64,000 bases of DNA from CBDCYN01 sp965224205 (GCA_965224205.1 CBDCYN010000002.1:124001-188000); one strand, 5' to 3'; counted from the stretch's first letter, positions 48,930 through 59,189 are shown. Translations and numbers: made by a program. The notes: a model not told the origin generated them from the letters alone.

Positions 48930-49213
48930 GCCAGCCTTATTTTAACACGACCACACCAACCAGGCGACCGGTCACACGGTGCCCAGTTATTGATTATCGC
49001 GCTAACCCTGACCGTCTGACCTGATGATGGGGTTGACCGAGATTGTTACGATGGTGTCGCCTCGCTCAAGGGCAGCGTGGCGTATGCCCATAAAGACGGG
49101 CACGAAACCGTCGTACGGCTCGCCTGTATTGTCCAGACCCAAAGACCCATGATTCACTACCGACTTCGGCAGCACTCAAACCCCAGACGCTGACGATATG
49201 AAGGAGCCCCGCC

Positions 49214-50560
49214 ATGCCCATCGAGATCACCATGCCGCGGCTGTCTGACACCATGGAAGAAGGCACGCTGATCAAGTGGCGTGTGAAGGTCGGTGACCCG
49301 GTCGCCAATGGCGATATCCTCGCCGACGTCGAGACCGACAAAGCCACCATGGAGCTGCAATCCTACGATGACGGCACCGTGGCCCAGCTGACCCTCGGCG
49401 AAGGCGATTCGGCGCCCGTGGGCAAACGGATCTTGCTTATCGCTGAAGAGGGCGAGAGTATTGAGGACGCGATCCAGTCCGCCGGCGGGGACCAGCAGAA
49501 CGGCTCGGCCGTGCAGGATTCAGGGCACGAACCAGCCGCGACGAACCAGCCGCAGACCGACCCACCAGCTAGTACCCAACCCGCGCCCAGCGAGACCGCG
49601 GTGCCCGAAGCCCCAGCAAGCGGACGGATCCGAGTCAGCCCCCTGGCCAGAAAGATGGCTGAGGAACGCGGCCTGGATCTTCGATCGGTCCAAGGCACCG
49701 GCCCGGATGGTCGGATCATCAAAAGAGACGTCCTCGCGGCTACCGGCGAACAATCGTCACCGACCACCGCCGAAGCCGGCAGCGATGCCTCGGCAACACC
49801 GACCTCCGTCAATGAGCCCTCCGTAGTGAACCCGACACAATTGGAATCCAAGACCATCCCTGTCTCAAACATGCGTCGCACGATCGCCAAGCGGCTCGTG
49901 GAATCCAAAACCACCATCCCCCACTTTACGACAACGGTCATGATCAACATGGACCCCTTGCTAAAACTCCGCGGGACGCTCAATGAGCAATTAGCGGCAT
50001 CTGTCGGCGAGGGTCAAAAACCGGTGAAGCTGAGCGTTAACGATTTCATCGTCCGTGCCTCCGCGGTGGCCCTGGCCCGTCACCCCGCGGTCAACAGCAC
50101 CTGGGGCGACGACGGGATCCACCAGCACGGTGCGGTCAACGTCGGGGTCGCCGTGGCGTTGCCGCCCCAGCGCGGCGGCGGGCTGGTCGTGCCCACTATC
50201 CGCGATACCCACCTCAAGGGCTTGAGGCAGATCAGCCTTGAGACCCGCGCCCTGGCGAATAAGGCCCGCCAGCAGGGTTTGACCCTCGAGGAGATGTCCG
50301 ATGGGACCTTCACCGTTTCGAACCTGGGGATGTTCGGGGTCGATCATTTTGAAGCGATCATCAACCCCCCGCAGGCGGCGATCCTCGCGGTCGGCGCGGC
50401 GATCCAGAAGCCGGTCGTGCGGGACGATCAGATCACCATCGGCCAGGAGATGGCCGCGACCCTCAGTGCCGATCACCGCCTCGTCGACGGGGCGATGGCC
50501 GCCGAATGGTTAGTGACCCTGCGGCAGCTGCTCGAAAACCCAGCCGTGCTGTTGGTGTAA
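49214..50560 (+). CDS. pdhC: Dihydrolipoamide acyltransferase (E2 of a 2-oxo acid dehydrogenase, probably pyruvate)
   Basis: Transfers acyl groups from lipoyl-lysine to coenzyme A. One lipoyl domain at the N-terminus with the lipoylated lysine K43 in DVETDKATMEL; a Pro/Ala/Gln-rich linker; a peripheral-subunit-binding domain RVSPLARKMAEERGLDLRSV; and the C-terminal catalytic domain with LSADHRLVDG (catalytic HxxxDG). The start has an AAGGAG site. At 448 residues it is typical for a one-lipoyl E2. E1 and E3 genes are not in the window, so assignment to pyruvate over 2-oxoglutarate or branched-chain acids is a guess. Confidence 0.9.
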   Translation: MPIEITMPRLSDTMEEGTLIKWRVKVGDPVANGDILADVETDKATMELQSYDDGTVAQLTLGEGDSAPVGKRILLIAEEGESIEDAIQSAGGDQQNGSAVQDSGHEPAATNQPQTDPPASTQPAPSETAVPEAPASGRIRVSPLARKMAEERGLDLRSVQGTGPDGRIIKRDVLAATGEQSSPTTAEAGSDASATPTSVNEPSVVNPTQLESKTIPVSNMRRTIAKRLVESKTTIPHFTTTVMINMDPLLKLRGTLNEQLAASVGEGQKPVKLSVNDFIVRASAVALARHPAVNSTWGDDGIHQHGAVNVGVAVALPPQRGGGLVVPTIRDTHLKGLRQISLETRALANKARQQGLTLEEMSDGTFTVSNLGMFGVDHFEAIINPPQAAILAVGAAIQKPVVRDDQITIGQEMAATLSADHRLVDGAMAAEWLVTLRQLLENPAVLLV

Positions 50561-50571
50561 CGACGACAGGG

Positions 50572-53500
50572 TTACCGGCCTTCGCTATGGCCGGGCACCA
50601 CGATCAAACCCGTACCGGTGCTTAAGACGACACGGTTGTCTAACAAGACCGCCCGTTGAGAATCGATCGGCATGTTCCGCGGCTCGATCTTCTGATCATG
50701 CAAGATGGCGCCGTTTTCTCGATCCAAAACAAAAAGGGAATAGCCTCGGCCGCCGAGGCGTCGCCCACCCTCCGCCAGGATACGGCGTCGACGGTCGATC
50801 CCCAGCCGTCGCACCAGCCGCCGGATATTCTCCTGGGCCGCGGCCTGCCGGGGGTCGGGGCTATCTTCATGGATGAGCAGCACGTGATCGTCTCCCACCA
50901 GCTGCAGCTGTAACGCCTTGGCCTCGTCATGGCTGATCGCATCACGCCAGGTGACCAGGCCGTCTCGATCTACCGCCATTGCTTGCATCGGGCTCAACAC
51001 GTGCACGTGACCCCCGGGAGCCGGTCGGAAGTCGATGCCGGTCTGCCTCTGCCCGGACGACGGCAACCCGATCCGGTTGACGATCTGTCCCGATGACGGG
51101 TCGAAGACGAGGATCGTGCCGTTCATCTCCCACAGCAGCAGCAACAGGAGGTCTTCCGTAGCGTAGCCCTGGCTGGCGAATCGCTGGCCCTTGAGATCCT
51201 TCCACCACGCGATGTCCCCGTCATGCACGTTGAACATCACCACCCGGCTGGTGCCGCAAAACACTAGGTGGTCGGCCCCGCAAAACCGCACCCACCGGAT
51301 CTGCTGCGGGTCGTCGTGCAGGGGCAGCCGCGCCTCACCGGTGAACGCGTCGAGCACCATCAGCGTGCCTTGACGCCGCGATGAAGGGGTGCCTCTCTGA
51401 CCCGTCAGGGCCACGGATGATTCGTTCATCTCCACGGACTGGATCTTCGCGAGGGGGCAATCGGCTCGCCACAGCAGCTCGCCGGTGTATCGATCAATCC
51501 CGATCACTTGGCCCACATCGCTGGCGAGGCAGACCACCATCTCGTTCATGGCTAGCAAGATCCGGCTGTTGTGCCGACGCGACGCTTGCCGGACCAAGCC
51601 CCGCATATGGACCACCGCGTCGGCCTCGACGGCGACTCGTCGCCGACGGTTCAATGCATCGGCCCCATCACCGGCGGCGCCGAGCTGATGGGTCACGTTC
51701 AGCCAGTTCCAAAGCATCTCCCCCGTTCGGGTTTCTAGCGCGGTGAGGCTGCCTATCGTCGGATCCCACAGCAAGACCTGCTCCTCCGTGGCCGCCAATA
51801 ACTCGACCCCGGGGCTGGGCTGCTTAAACCCCCATTGTTTCTCGAGCTTCATCCCGGCTCGTAGCTGGATCTGCGTGCCGGTTTGGACCACGACGAAGTC
51901 TCTAGGCCAATCCACCGTGAGCTGATGGGTAGGGGTCAGTAGCCGACCCGGGACCTCAAATGGCTCTTGAAGGGGCAGGGCCAGACTCGGGAGGCTGGTG
52001 GTGATATCAAACTGCTCACTAAGCTCAGTTAACCACTGCTCGACCTCCAACGCGACCCCGTCCCGCACCGGGCGAAGCTGAGGGTAGTCTCTAGCGGCCC
52101 GTGCTAGCCAGCGTGCCGCCTGGGCCGGACGGCGTTGCTGCTCATAGTACCGGACGATCCGGCCAACGATCCCGGCGAGCACGTCGAGCTGCGAGGTCTG
52201 GGTGTAAGCACGACGAAGGAGGGTAACGGCCTCCGCCGCGTCACCGGAACGGAACAACCCGTCCGCCGCGGCGGACAGAGCCTTGGGCGCCGTGCGGGAC
52301 AAGGGGTAGACCCTCGCCACCTCGACCAAGGCTTGGGGATCGAGGTGTTCGCGGTGGGTGAGCTCGGCCAGACGCTGGGCCGCCATCGCTTCGTGACGCG
52401 CGTAGATCCCCTGTCCGTATTGCTGGATCAGTTTTTTTAGCCGCCATTTGGCTTCAAACCCCGCTTGCGACGACCCCGACCCGTGCTGGTAGGGCTGGCT
52501 CGAAAGGTCCGGGTCGGTCAGCACGGCTTGATAATGGTCCACCGCCTCGTTCGGTTGGCCGGTCTCCACCAAAAACCCCGCGAGGGCTAATTGATAGGCC
52601 GCCTCATCCTCGGCCCGGGTCGTGACGGATGCCAACCGGTCGAAGATTTTGCGTCGCAGAGAAACCCGAGGGGTACGGCTGGTCTTCACAAAATCCAGCA
52701 GCTCCTGGAACAAGTGTGGTGGGGTAAGTGTTGCTTCGGGGTCGATCGGCGCGGCCTCCGCGGCGGCTAGGGCGTGATCGATCCCGGCTAACACCGCGTC
52801 GTCTTGGTCGGCAGCCAGGGCGATCTGCGCCAACGCTAGGCCCGGGCGAGGATCGTGGGGGCGCAGGGCGATCTGCCGCTTGAGCCGCTTGTGGGCCTGG
52901 CCCCAAGACAGGTAACCGCGGACCATCGACGCCGAGGCGACCACGATCTCGTGGGGCAAAGCCAAAACATGGCCCGGTTCCTCTACCCGGTGCCGGGTCG
53001 GTACCGCGCCCGTGGCCAGGTCGATCACCACGATCTCGTCACGGGTGGGGATCAAGATCCGGTCTTCGGTCACCGCGGCGCGGCCATGAGGCACGGCATT
53101 GGCCATCGTGCCCAGCCCAAGGTCCCAGCGGGGCTCGAGCGTCTTGCCGTCCATCAACAAAACATGCTGGCCGATGATCAAGACGTCGCCCCCTACCTGT
53201 TTGAGATACAACGCTTTTTCCCACGCCTCGCCGTCGAGTCGGCGCAAGCGTTGACCGGTGTCGGGGTCGAACAGGTAACAATCGGGTAAACCCACAAGCG
53301 GGCCGGTCACCAGCCCGGCGGCGACCAGGACCGGCGGCGACCACTGCCGCATCGACATGGTCGGGTGGGCCTGGGCTTTGGTCACGCGCAGCGTATCGGG
53401 CCGATCCTCCAGCAACGCCACCCAGCGGATCGCCCCGCTGCGGCCCTGGATCGCCGCCACGGCCCCGAGGTTGTCGGCGACGTACAACCCGCTTTGATCA

Positions 53501-54900
53501 TCGATCGATACCGTGATCTGCCGCAGGGCCGCGAGGGTCGTCGAGGCGCTGGTGAGGTGGCGTCGCCACACCAGCTGACCAGTCTCCAGCTCCACGGCCG
53601 CGACAAAAATATCTTGAAACCCCGACGGCTGGGTCCGCTGGAGCAAGACGTAGACGTGGCCGGCCTGGGCCGCGATGCAGTGGTAAAAAAACGTATGGGT
53701 CAGCGACGGGTCAAGGTCATCGATCGTCACCTTCCACAAGAGTTGGCCCTCGTTTCGATCCAGACACACCAGAGTGGAGGACCCCATGAGCTGCCGCCCC
53801 TGGGCCCGATGCCCCATCGGTGGCCCTTCGATCACGCCGATGAGGCGGCGGCCGGCGATCACCACCGACGCCGGCACGCGAGTAGAACCCGTGGCGAGGG
53901 TGAGCGCCGTCGGCGCCACCTCGAGGCCGTCTACCGCCATGGGAGGGTACGACCAGAGCGTTCGCCCGGAGCTGCGGTCGACGCCGATGATCCGGCTCCA
54001 TTCATTCAGGTACAGGTCATCGTCCACCGCGACCGGGAGCGTTGAAGACGACGTTCCGGGCTCGTAAGCCCCATGCTCACGAGCGATCAGTCGGGTCATC
54101 CCGTTCGCTACGAGGGGGAGGGGTTCGGCATGGGCCCGTGACCACAGCGGAGCGCTGATCGACTCGGGAAGAGGCATCGCTGGCAACACCCCGCCGCTAT
54201 GGTGGACCGTGACCGGTGTGGGCGGGCGTAATCCGCGCGACCAGGCCTCTAGCTCCTCGATCGCTGGATGATCCGTCAGGGCGGTCAGCGTCGCGAGATG
54301 GGACCGGTACCGATCCGGATCACCGGAGAACAACCCCGTGGCCGCTTGGAGGCGGTGCCAGCGTGTTTGGTACCGAGCCAGATCGGGGTGATCGATCAGC
54401 TCATCAAGGACCGAGCCCGCATGCGCAAAGCGTCCTTGTTCAAGATAGGCCCCGGCAAGCCGCAGCCCGGCCTGCATCGCGGCTTCGCACTGCGGGTAGA
54501 GACTAAGCACCCGCTCTAACGCCATCGGATCAGACGTCAACGCACCGGCTTGGGCAAGTCGGTGGTCGGCGGCGGCCCCGTAGAGACGCCGGTACGAGGC
54601 CAGGGTCGCCGGGTCGGAGGCGAGCTGCCCCCGCACCCAGAGGGTCACATCGGTGTAGATCTCATTTTCACCTGATAAGAGCTTACGCCCGTACTCCTCG
54701 AGCAACTGCTGGTACACCTCGGCCGCTTCGTCGCAGCGGTCCTGCTGGCGTAGCCGGGTGGCCTGATCGGCGAGTTCCTGGGCCGCCGGGGAGTACTCGA
54801 CGTAGAGCGGCACCTGCCCGCCCCGGGTTTGGCCCAGGACAGGGGTGCACCACAGCACGGCGATCCATGCCCAACCAAGCTGGTTGAAATGCGACCTCAT
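50572..54900 (-). CDS. Very large secreted PQQ-propeller / TPR protein
   Basis: A 1442-residue exported protein with signal peptide LGWAWIAVLWCTPVLGQT. N-terminal helical TPR-like region (residues about 25-230, starting AAQELADQATRLRQQDRCDE), a first PQQ-like beta-propeller (about 260-650, with WSRIIGVDRSSGRTLWSYPP and QLLWKVTIDDLD), a middle TPR-rich section (about 660-950, AVDHYQAVLTDPDL), and a second propeller (about 1000-1440, VIGIDRYTGELLWRADCPLA). Such architecture is common in planctomycetes and binds proteins or polysaccharide outside the cytoplasm. It is not a PQQ enzyme on this evidence. Convergent with E2. Confidence 0.85.
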   Translation of the reverse strand: MRSHFNQLGWAWIAVLWCTPVLGQTRGGQVPLYVEYSPAAQELADQATRLRQQDRCDEAAEVYQQLLEEYGRKLLSGENEIYTDVTLWVRGQLASDPATLASYRRLYGAAADHRLAQAGALTSDPMALERVLSLYPQCEAAMQAGLRLAGAYLEQGRFAHAGSVLDELIDHPDLARYQTRWHRLQAATGLFSGDPDRYRSHLATLTALTDHPAIEELEAWSRGLRPPTPVTVHHSGGVLPAMPLPESISAPLWSRAHAEPLPLVANGMTRLIAREHGAYEPGTSSSTLPVAVDDDLYLNEWSRIIGVDRSSGRTLWSYPPMAVDGLEVAPTALTLATGSTRVPASVVIAGRRLIGVIEGPPMGHRAQGRQLMGSSTLVCLDRNEGQLLWKVTIDDLDPSLTHTFFYHCIAAQAGHVYVLLQRTQPSGFQDIFVAAVELETGQLVWRRHLTSASTTLAALRQITVSIDDQSGLYVADNLGAVAAIQGRSGAIRWVALLEDRPDTLRVTKAQAHPTMSMRQWSPPVLVAAGLVTGPLVGLPDCYLFDPDTGQRLRRLDGEAWEKALYLKQVGGDVLIIGQHVLLMDGKTLEPRWDLGLGTMANAVPHGRAAVTEDRILIPTRDEIVVIDLATGAVPTRHRVEEPGHVLALPHEIVVASASMVRGYLSWGQAHKRLKRQIALRPHDPRPGLALAQIALAADQDDAVLAGIDHALAAAEAAPIDPEATLTPPHLFQELLDFVKTSRTPRVSLRRKIFDRLASVTTRAEDEAAYQLALAGFLVETGQPNEAVDHYQAVLTDPDLSSQPYQHGSGSSQAGFEAKWRLKKLIQQYGQGIYARHEAMAAQRLAELTHREHLDPQALVEVARVYPLSRTAPKALSAAADGLFRSGDAAEAVTLLRRAYTQTSQLDVLAGIVGRIVRYYEQQRRPAQAARWLARAARDYPQLRPVRDGVALEVEQWLTELSEQFDITTSLPSLALPLQEPFEVPGRLLTPTHQLTVDWPRDFVVVQTGTQIQLRAGMKLEKQWGFKQPSPGVELLAATEEQVLLWDPTIGSLTALETRTGEMLWNWLNVTHQLGAAGDGADALNRRRRVAVEADAVVHMRGLVRQASRRHNSRILLAMNEMVVCLASDVGQVIGIDRYTGELLWRADCPLAKIQSVEMNESSVALTGQRGTPSSRRQGTLMVLDAFTGEARLPLHDDPQQIRWVRFCGADHLVFCGTSRVVMFNVHDGDIAWWKDLKGQRFASQGYATEDLLLLLLWEMNGTILVFDPSSGQIVNRIGLPSSGQRQTGIDFRPAPGGHVHVLSPMQAMAVDRDGLVTWRDAISHDEAKALQLQLVGDDHVLLIHEDSPDPRQAAAQENIRRLVRRLGIDRRRRILAEGGRRLGGRGYSLFVLDRENGAILHDQKIEPRNMPIDSQRAVLLDNRVVLSTGTGLIVVPGHSEGR

Positions 54901-55264
54901 TACCTCGATTCTATACCTATCGGGCGTGGAAGTATGGCTTCTCTACCTTCATCCCTTTTCGGTTTACTCTGGGGCGAGTAGATCATCCGTATGATTATCC
55001 GGCTGCGGGTGCGGCTGCGGCGCTGTCAAGTATTACAAGACCGCCGTTGCCAGCATAGGATTCATGGCTTTTGAAAAAAGGGATTGTTGAAAATCCTTAA
55101 AAGGAAGATTTTGGTAGCAAATTCGCTCATAATGTCTTGTTTTTTGTGTTAATTTCACCCAAAATTTAATCCTTCAACAGCCCCAAAATTATCTTTTCAG
55201 TGACTGAGCCCGTCTCTGACTATTCCTATCCGGCCGAGATGATGCGGAGGAATAAGATTACACG
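54901..55264. other. Gap before the sensor kinase
   Basis: No gene. It contains an AT-rich repeat copy at 55083-55180; otherwise only short GC-rich repeats. Confidence 0.5.
55083..55180 (+). repeat. AT-rich dispersed repeat, copy 2
   Basis: Element of about 98 bp matching, in reverse, the copy at 10510-10594. Ends are imperfect inverted repeats (ATTGTTGAAAATCC and the reverse of TTAATCCTTCAACAG). The central block TAGCAAATTCGCTC and the TGTTAATTTCACCC block are nearly shared. Upstream of a broken sensor kinase. Confidence 0.6.
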
Positions 55265-56179
55265 ATGAGAACGGAAGCGCCGAAGGAACAAGGCGATGCT
55301 CACAAAAGCCGGTTTGACTCCGATACGGGCTCGACGGGGCAAAGCTTCAAGCTGTTTCGGTATTTTGTTGTGTTGTCTGTGGTGGCGATCGTGTCGGTCT
55401 TATCGCTGGTGGGGTTCGGCTTACGCGGGGTGTTGCACCGGTACGTGATCACCGAGGCGGAGAAAGACGCGTCGCGTCTCACCGACGCCCTGCGTGAGAT
55501 CGAGATGCAGGCCATCCTCCACACCACTGCCGCGGGCCACGAGCACCTGGGGGTCCATTCGCCCGAGGTGGAGACGCTCGATCGAGAGTTAAGGGTCTTC
55601 TTGCCGCATTTCCATATCGTGAAAATCAAGATCTTCAATGATAAGCGGCGCATCGTCTACAGCACCGATCCAAGCATCATCGGCATGCTCGACATCCACA
55701 ACGATAAACTAGAGAAGGCACTGAGCGGGTTGGTCGTCTCAAAATTTGAAACGAAGGAACACGTGTGGGACCTCGCTGCTGAGCAGAGGCCCGACGTGAG
55801 CGTGGTGGAAACCTATGTGCCGGTGAGAGGGTCCCAGGGACAGATCGTCGGGAGTTTCGAGATCTATAAAGACGTGTCCGATGATTTTCGATCGGCCAAC
55901 GCGACGTTAGTCCGTTCGGTATGTGTTGTCGCGATCGCGTTGATCGTCGTTTTTGCTGCGCTTTCGATTCTGATGCGTAACGCGACCCGGACGATCGAGT
56001 TGCATGAAAAGGCACTTTTAGCCAATGAGGCCCGGACCAGGGCCATCATCGACACCGCCGCCGATGGCATCGTCACCGTAACCGAGCAGAGCAAGATCAG
56101 GTCCTTTAACGCGGCAGCGGGGCGGATCTTTGCTTGCCCGCCGGAAGAAATGATCGGTCAGTCATTGACGGCCTTGGTC
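55265..56179 (+). pseudogene. Sensor histidine kinase, N-terminal part (interrupted by IS3-type element)
   Basis: 305 residues of a membrane sensor: first membrane helix YFVVLSVVAIVSVLSLVGFG at about residue 36, a periplasmic sensing region, a second membrane helix (SVCVVAIALIVVFAALSILM) at about residue 220, then the beginning of a PAS domain (AIIDTAADGIVTVTEQSKIR, FNAAAGRIFACPPEEMIGQS). The frame stops at the IS3-type element (TGA of its end). Downstream of that element the next piece resumes at KDGSVFPMWLAVSE, so about 30 PAS residues are lost. ATG has a GGAGGAA-like site. Confidence 0.8.
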
Positions 56180-56252
56180 TGACCCCCTCCTAGAAAATTG
56201 ATCCAGGTTTTGTGAGAGAATCCAACCGGCCTTTGGCCGGAAAGGATTCCTC

Positions 56253-56528
56253 ATGAAGAAGCGATTGATGCCGGAACAGATCGTCGCGAAGTTGCGTCAG
56301 GCGGACATAGAGCTTGGCAAGGGCCAGAAGGTGCCCGAGGTGTGCAAGCAGCTAGGGATCAGCCAGCAGACGTACTACCGCTGGCGGACGAAGTACGGCG
56401 GGGTGGACCCGCAGATGGCCAAACAACTCAAAGCGTTGGAGAAGGAGAACGCCCGGCTCAAGAAACTCGTGGCCGACCAGGCGTTGGGCATGGCGATCCT
56501 CAAGGAGGCGGCCCGCCCAAACGGGTAG
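56253..56528 (+). CDS. IS3-family transposase OrfA (copy 1)
   Basis: 91-residue helix-turn-helix and leucine-zipper protein: KVPEVCKQLGISQQTYYRWR and ALEKENARLKKLVADQALG. It ends shortly after the canonical -1 slippery heptamer C CCA AAC at 56516-56522, which lets ribosomes shift into orfB. ATG 56253 has an AAGGA site. Confidence 0.9.
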   Translation: MKKRLMPEQIVAKLRQADIELGKGQKVPEVCKQLGISQQTYYRWRTKYGGVDPQMAKQLKALEKENARLKKLVADQALGMAILKEAARPNG

Positions 56529-57475
56529 ACCCCGAGCGACGCAGGCGGGCGGTGGACCACGTCCGCGGTCGCTTGGGGTGTGACAAGGTATCGCAGCGTC
56601 GTGCCTGTAAGGCGTTGGGCCAGCCCCGTAGCACGCAGCGTTACCTACCTAAGCAACCGGAGAAAGATCGGACGTTGATCGAGGCGATGCGACAGATCGC
56701 CGACCAGCATCCGCGGTACGGCTGCGAGCGGGTGCACCCGATGCTTCATGCATCAGATGGATCGGGGGGCTTGGGCCGTGTCCACCGGTTGTGGAAACAA
56801 GAACACATGCCGGTGCCCAGGAAGCAGCACAAACGCCGTCGTTTACCGGGCCACAGCGGCAACGGCTGTATCCGTTATCGCCCCACCCACCGCAATCACG
56901 TCTGGTCGTACGACTTCGTGACCGAACGGACCGAAGACGGCAAGCAGCTGAAGCTGTTGGTGGTGATCGATGAGTACACCCGCGAGTGTTTGGCCATCGA
57001 AGCGGGCCGATCATTCACAGCCAAGGACGTGATCTTGACGCTGCAGTACTTGTTCGCGGTGCGTGGGGCACCGGGCCACATCCGAAGTGACAATGGCCCC
57101 GAGTTCATCGCCAAAGAAGTCCGACGCTGGCTGGAACGAGCGGTGGTGCGTACCTTGTATATCAACAAAGCCAGCCCTTGGGAGAACGCCTACGTGGAGT
57201 CATTCAACGGCAAGCTACGAGACGAACTGCTCAACGGCGAGTTGTTCTTGAGCTTGGCCGAAGCCAGGTATGTCCTTGACGAATGGCGACTCGATTACAA
57301 CCACCGCCGCCCGCACTCGTCACTGGATTGGCAAACCCCCGCCGCGTTTGCGGCGAGTTTAGAAGAACCATTGGCCGGGGCGTTCCCGGCCGCGTCGCCT
57401 GGTGGCTCTCCGGTCGGGGCTGCGCCCCTCCCTCCGACCCACCAGGCGGATCAACACACACCGATTCTCTCATAA
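56516..57475 (+). CDS. IS3-family transposase OrfB, DDE integrase (copy 1)
   Basis: About 320 codons read from the slippery site to 57475, normally as an OrfAB fusion. VSQRRACKALGQPRSTQRYL is the HTH_21-like part; the integrase core has WSYDFVTERTEDGKQLKLLV, IRSDNGPEFIAKE and SPWENAYVESFNGKLRDELL with the DDE triad. The motif pattern resembles IS407-type IS3 elements. Intact and possibly active. A tail of Gly/Pro-rich sequence follows SLDWQTPAAFAASL. Confidence 0.9.
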   Translation, partial: PKRVDPERRRRAVDHVRGRLGCDKVSQRRACKALGQPRSTQRYLPKQPEKDRTLIEAMRQIADQHPRYGCERVHPMLHASDGSGGLGRVHRLWKQEHMPVPRKQHKRRRLPGHSGNGCIRYRPTHRNHVWSYDFVTERTEDGKQLKLLVVIDEYTRECLAIEAGRSFTAKDVILTLQYLFAVRGAPGHIRSDNGPEFIAKEVRRWLERAVVRTLYINKASPWENAYVESFNGKLRDELLNGELFLSLAEARYVLDEWRLDYNHRRPHSSLDWQTPAAFAASLEEPLAGAFPAASPGGSPVGAAPLPPTHQADQHTPILS

Positions 57476-57504
57476 ACACTGGTACAAAAATCCCGAGGGG
57501 GTCA

Positions 57505-57698
57505 CAAGGACGGCTCGGTCTTTCCGATGTGGCTGGCGGTCAGCGAAGCCGAGTTTGCGGATGAGCAGCTTTGCACGGTCATGATCCGGGACCTGACCCA
57601 ACAGAAGACAGCTCAAGCTAAGCAAACGAGAGGCGGACATTAAACGTGCCGAAGAGATGAAAACGGTCGCGCTGCTGGCCACTGGGGTCGCTCATGAA
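57505..57698 (+). pseudogene. Sensor histidine kinase, middle fragment
   Basis: Continuation of the broken kinase: HKDGSVFPMWLAVSEAEFAD and MIRDLTQQKTAQ end a PAS domain; in a shifted frame KREADIKRAEEMKTVALLAT then GVAHE is the start of the HisKA phospho-acceptor helix (His at about 57691). An internal frameshift separates the two. The catalytic domain is lost: an IS5-type element begins immediately after GVAHE. Confidence 0.75.
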
Positions 57699-59189
57699 TT
57701 AGTCGCCCCTGAATAACCCTCGAGAGGCTGGTTTTGACGGGGTTTTCGGTGTGGATGTGGTGTGTTAGATTGCAAGGATTGGCGATTGGATCAGCCGAAA
57801 CCTTGCAATTTGAGGAGCACCGATGACGCCCCAGCCCAGCCCGCGTGACGCCTTTGAGTTGTTCCAGGCCCACTTCGATCAGCTGCTCAACCCCAAGCAT
57901 CCGCTGGTCCAACTCGCTGGGCAGATCGATTGGGATGCATTCGATGCGGCGTTTCGGGATTGCTCCAGCCCCGACCAGGGCGTCCCAGCCAAGGCCACCC
58001 GGCTGATGGTGGGGCTGCACTATCTCAAACACGCGTTCAATGAGTCGGACGAGTCGGTCGTGGCCCGGTGGGTCGAGAACCCGTATTGGCAATATTTCTG
58101 CGGCTACACGCATCTCCAGCACAAGTGCCCGATCCACCCCACGAGCATGACCAAGTGGCGTCAGCGTGTGGGTCAAGAGAAGCTACAGGTGTTGCTCCAA
58201 CAGACGGTGTCGGTGGCGGTCGAACAAAAGCACCTGCCCGAACGCGAGATGAAGCAGGTGAACGTGGACACGACGGTGCAGGAGAAAAACATCACGCATC
58301 CGACGGACTCGAAGCTGCTGTACAAAGCGATCGTGAAGCTGGGCCGGGCGGCGAAAGCAAGCGGCATCGCGCTGCGTCAGTCGTACGTGCGTGTGGCCAA
58401 GCGGGCGTCGGTCAAGGCTAGTCGTTACGCCCACGCTCGACAGTTCAAGCGGATGCGGCGAGAGCTGCGCAAGATGCGGACATGGGTGGGCCGATTGATC
58501 CGCGACGTGCGGCGGAAAGCCGGGACATTAACCGAACCACTCAAGGCGTTGCTGGCCCAGTGTCAACGTTTACGGGACCAGCGTCAGGGTGATTCCAACA
58601 AGCTGTATTCGTTGCACGAGCCGGAGGTGCGGTGCATCAGCAAGGGCAAAGCGCACAAGCGATATGAGTTTGGCCAGAAGGTCTCGCTGGCGACAACGAA
58701 TCGCCATGATTGGTTTGTCGGGGCGATGCTGTGCGAAGCAAACCCTTACGACGGGCACACATTGAGCCGGGCCTTGGATCAGGTCGAATCGATCACGGGC
58801 GTGACGCTGAGCGACGCGTACGTGGACCGGGGTTACCGCGGCCATGATTATGGCGGACCAACCACGGTCCACCTGGCAGGCAGTCGCTCAAAGAGCCTGA
58901 CCTCGACGCAACGCAAACGCCGAAAGCGTCGAAGCGCCATTGAGCCGAAGATCGGTCACGCCAAACATGACCACCGCATGGGCCGCTGCTATCTCAAGGG
59001 GTTGGTAGGAGACGCGATGAACGTGATCCTCGCCGCCGCCGGGGCCAACTTCCGCAAACTCCTGCGGCTGTTGCCATGCGCCTGGCGACGTTGGTTGCTC
59101 GAAATGATCCGCACCGCCCTCAACCCGATCCCACCCACCACCCAACGCCTCGCCGCCGCATAAAAAAGGGCTTTTTCAGGGACGACTAA
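57699..59189 (+). mobile_element. IS5-family insertion sequence
   Basis: About 1491 bp with inverted ends TTAGTCGCCCCTGAATAACC (left) and TTAGTCGTCCCTGAAAAAGC (right, read inward). Both flanks read GAA/TTC next to TTAG, so the exact target duplication is ambiguous. It truncates the histidine kinase on the left and an IS110 remnant on the right, meaning it inserted at or recombined across their junction. Confidence 0.85.
57823..59163 (+). CDS. IS5-family transposase
   Basis: 446 residues. N-terminal DUF772-type region (HPLVQLAGQIDWDAFDAAFR, ATRLMVGLHYLKHAFNESDE) is followed by catalytic parts: VNVDTTVQEKNITHPTDSKL (D), SDAYVDRGYRGHDY (D) and RSAIEPKIGHAKHDHRMGRC (E). A basic middle region (KRMRRELRKMRTWVGRLIRD) fits. 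Complete and probably functional. Confidence 0.9.
   Translation: MTPQPSPRDAFELFQAHFDQLLNPKHPLVQLAGQIDWDAFDAAFRDCSSPDQGVPAKATRLMVGLHYLKHAFNESDESVVARWVENPYWQYFCGYTHLQHKCPIHPTSMTKWRQRVGQEKLQVLLQQTVSVAVEQKHLPEREMKQVNVDTTVQEKNITHPTDSKLLYKAIVKLGRAAKASGIALRQSYVRVAKRASVKASRYAHARQFKRMRRELRKMRTWVGRLIRDVRRKAGTLTEPLKALLAQCQRLRDQRQGDSNKLYSLHEPEVRCISKGKAHKRYEFGQKVSLATTNRHDWFVGAMLCEANPYDGHTLSRALDQVESITGVTLSDAYVDRGYRGHDYGGPTTVHLAGSRSKSLTSTQRKRRKRRSAIEPKIGHAKHDHRMGRCYLKGLVGDAMNVILAAAGANFRKLLRLLPCAWRRWLLEMIRTALNPIPPTTQRLAAA

Larger units (their letters stand above)
56180..57504 (+). mobile_element. IS3-family insertion sequence, copy 1
   Basis: A 1325-bp element with ends TGACCCCCTCCTAGAAAATT (left) and TGACCCCCTCGGGATTTTTG (right, read inward), matching further in at GAGAGAATC. 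It carries two overlapping transposase frames. A near-identical inverted copy of the same length is at 59376-60700. No clear target duplication at either copy, suggesting recombination or deletion after insertion. Confidence 0.9.
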
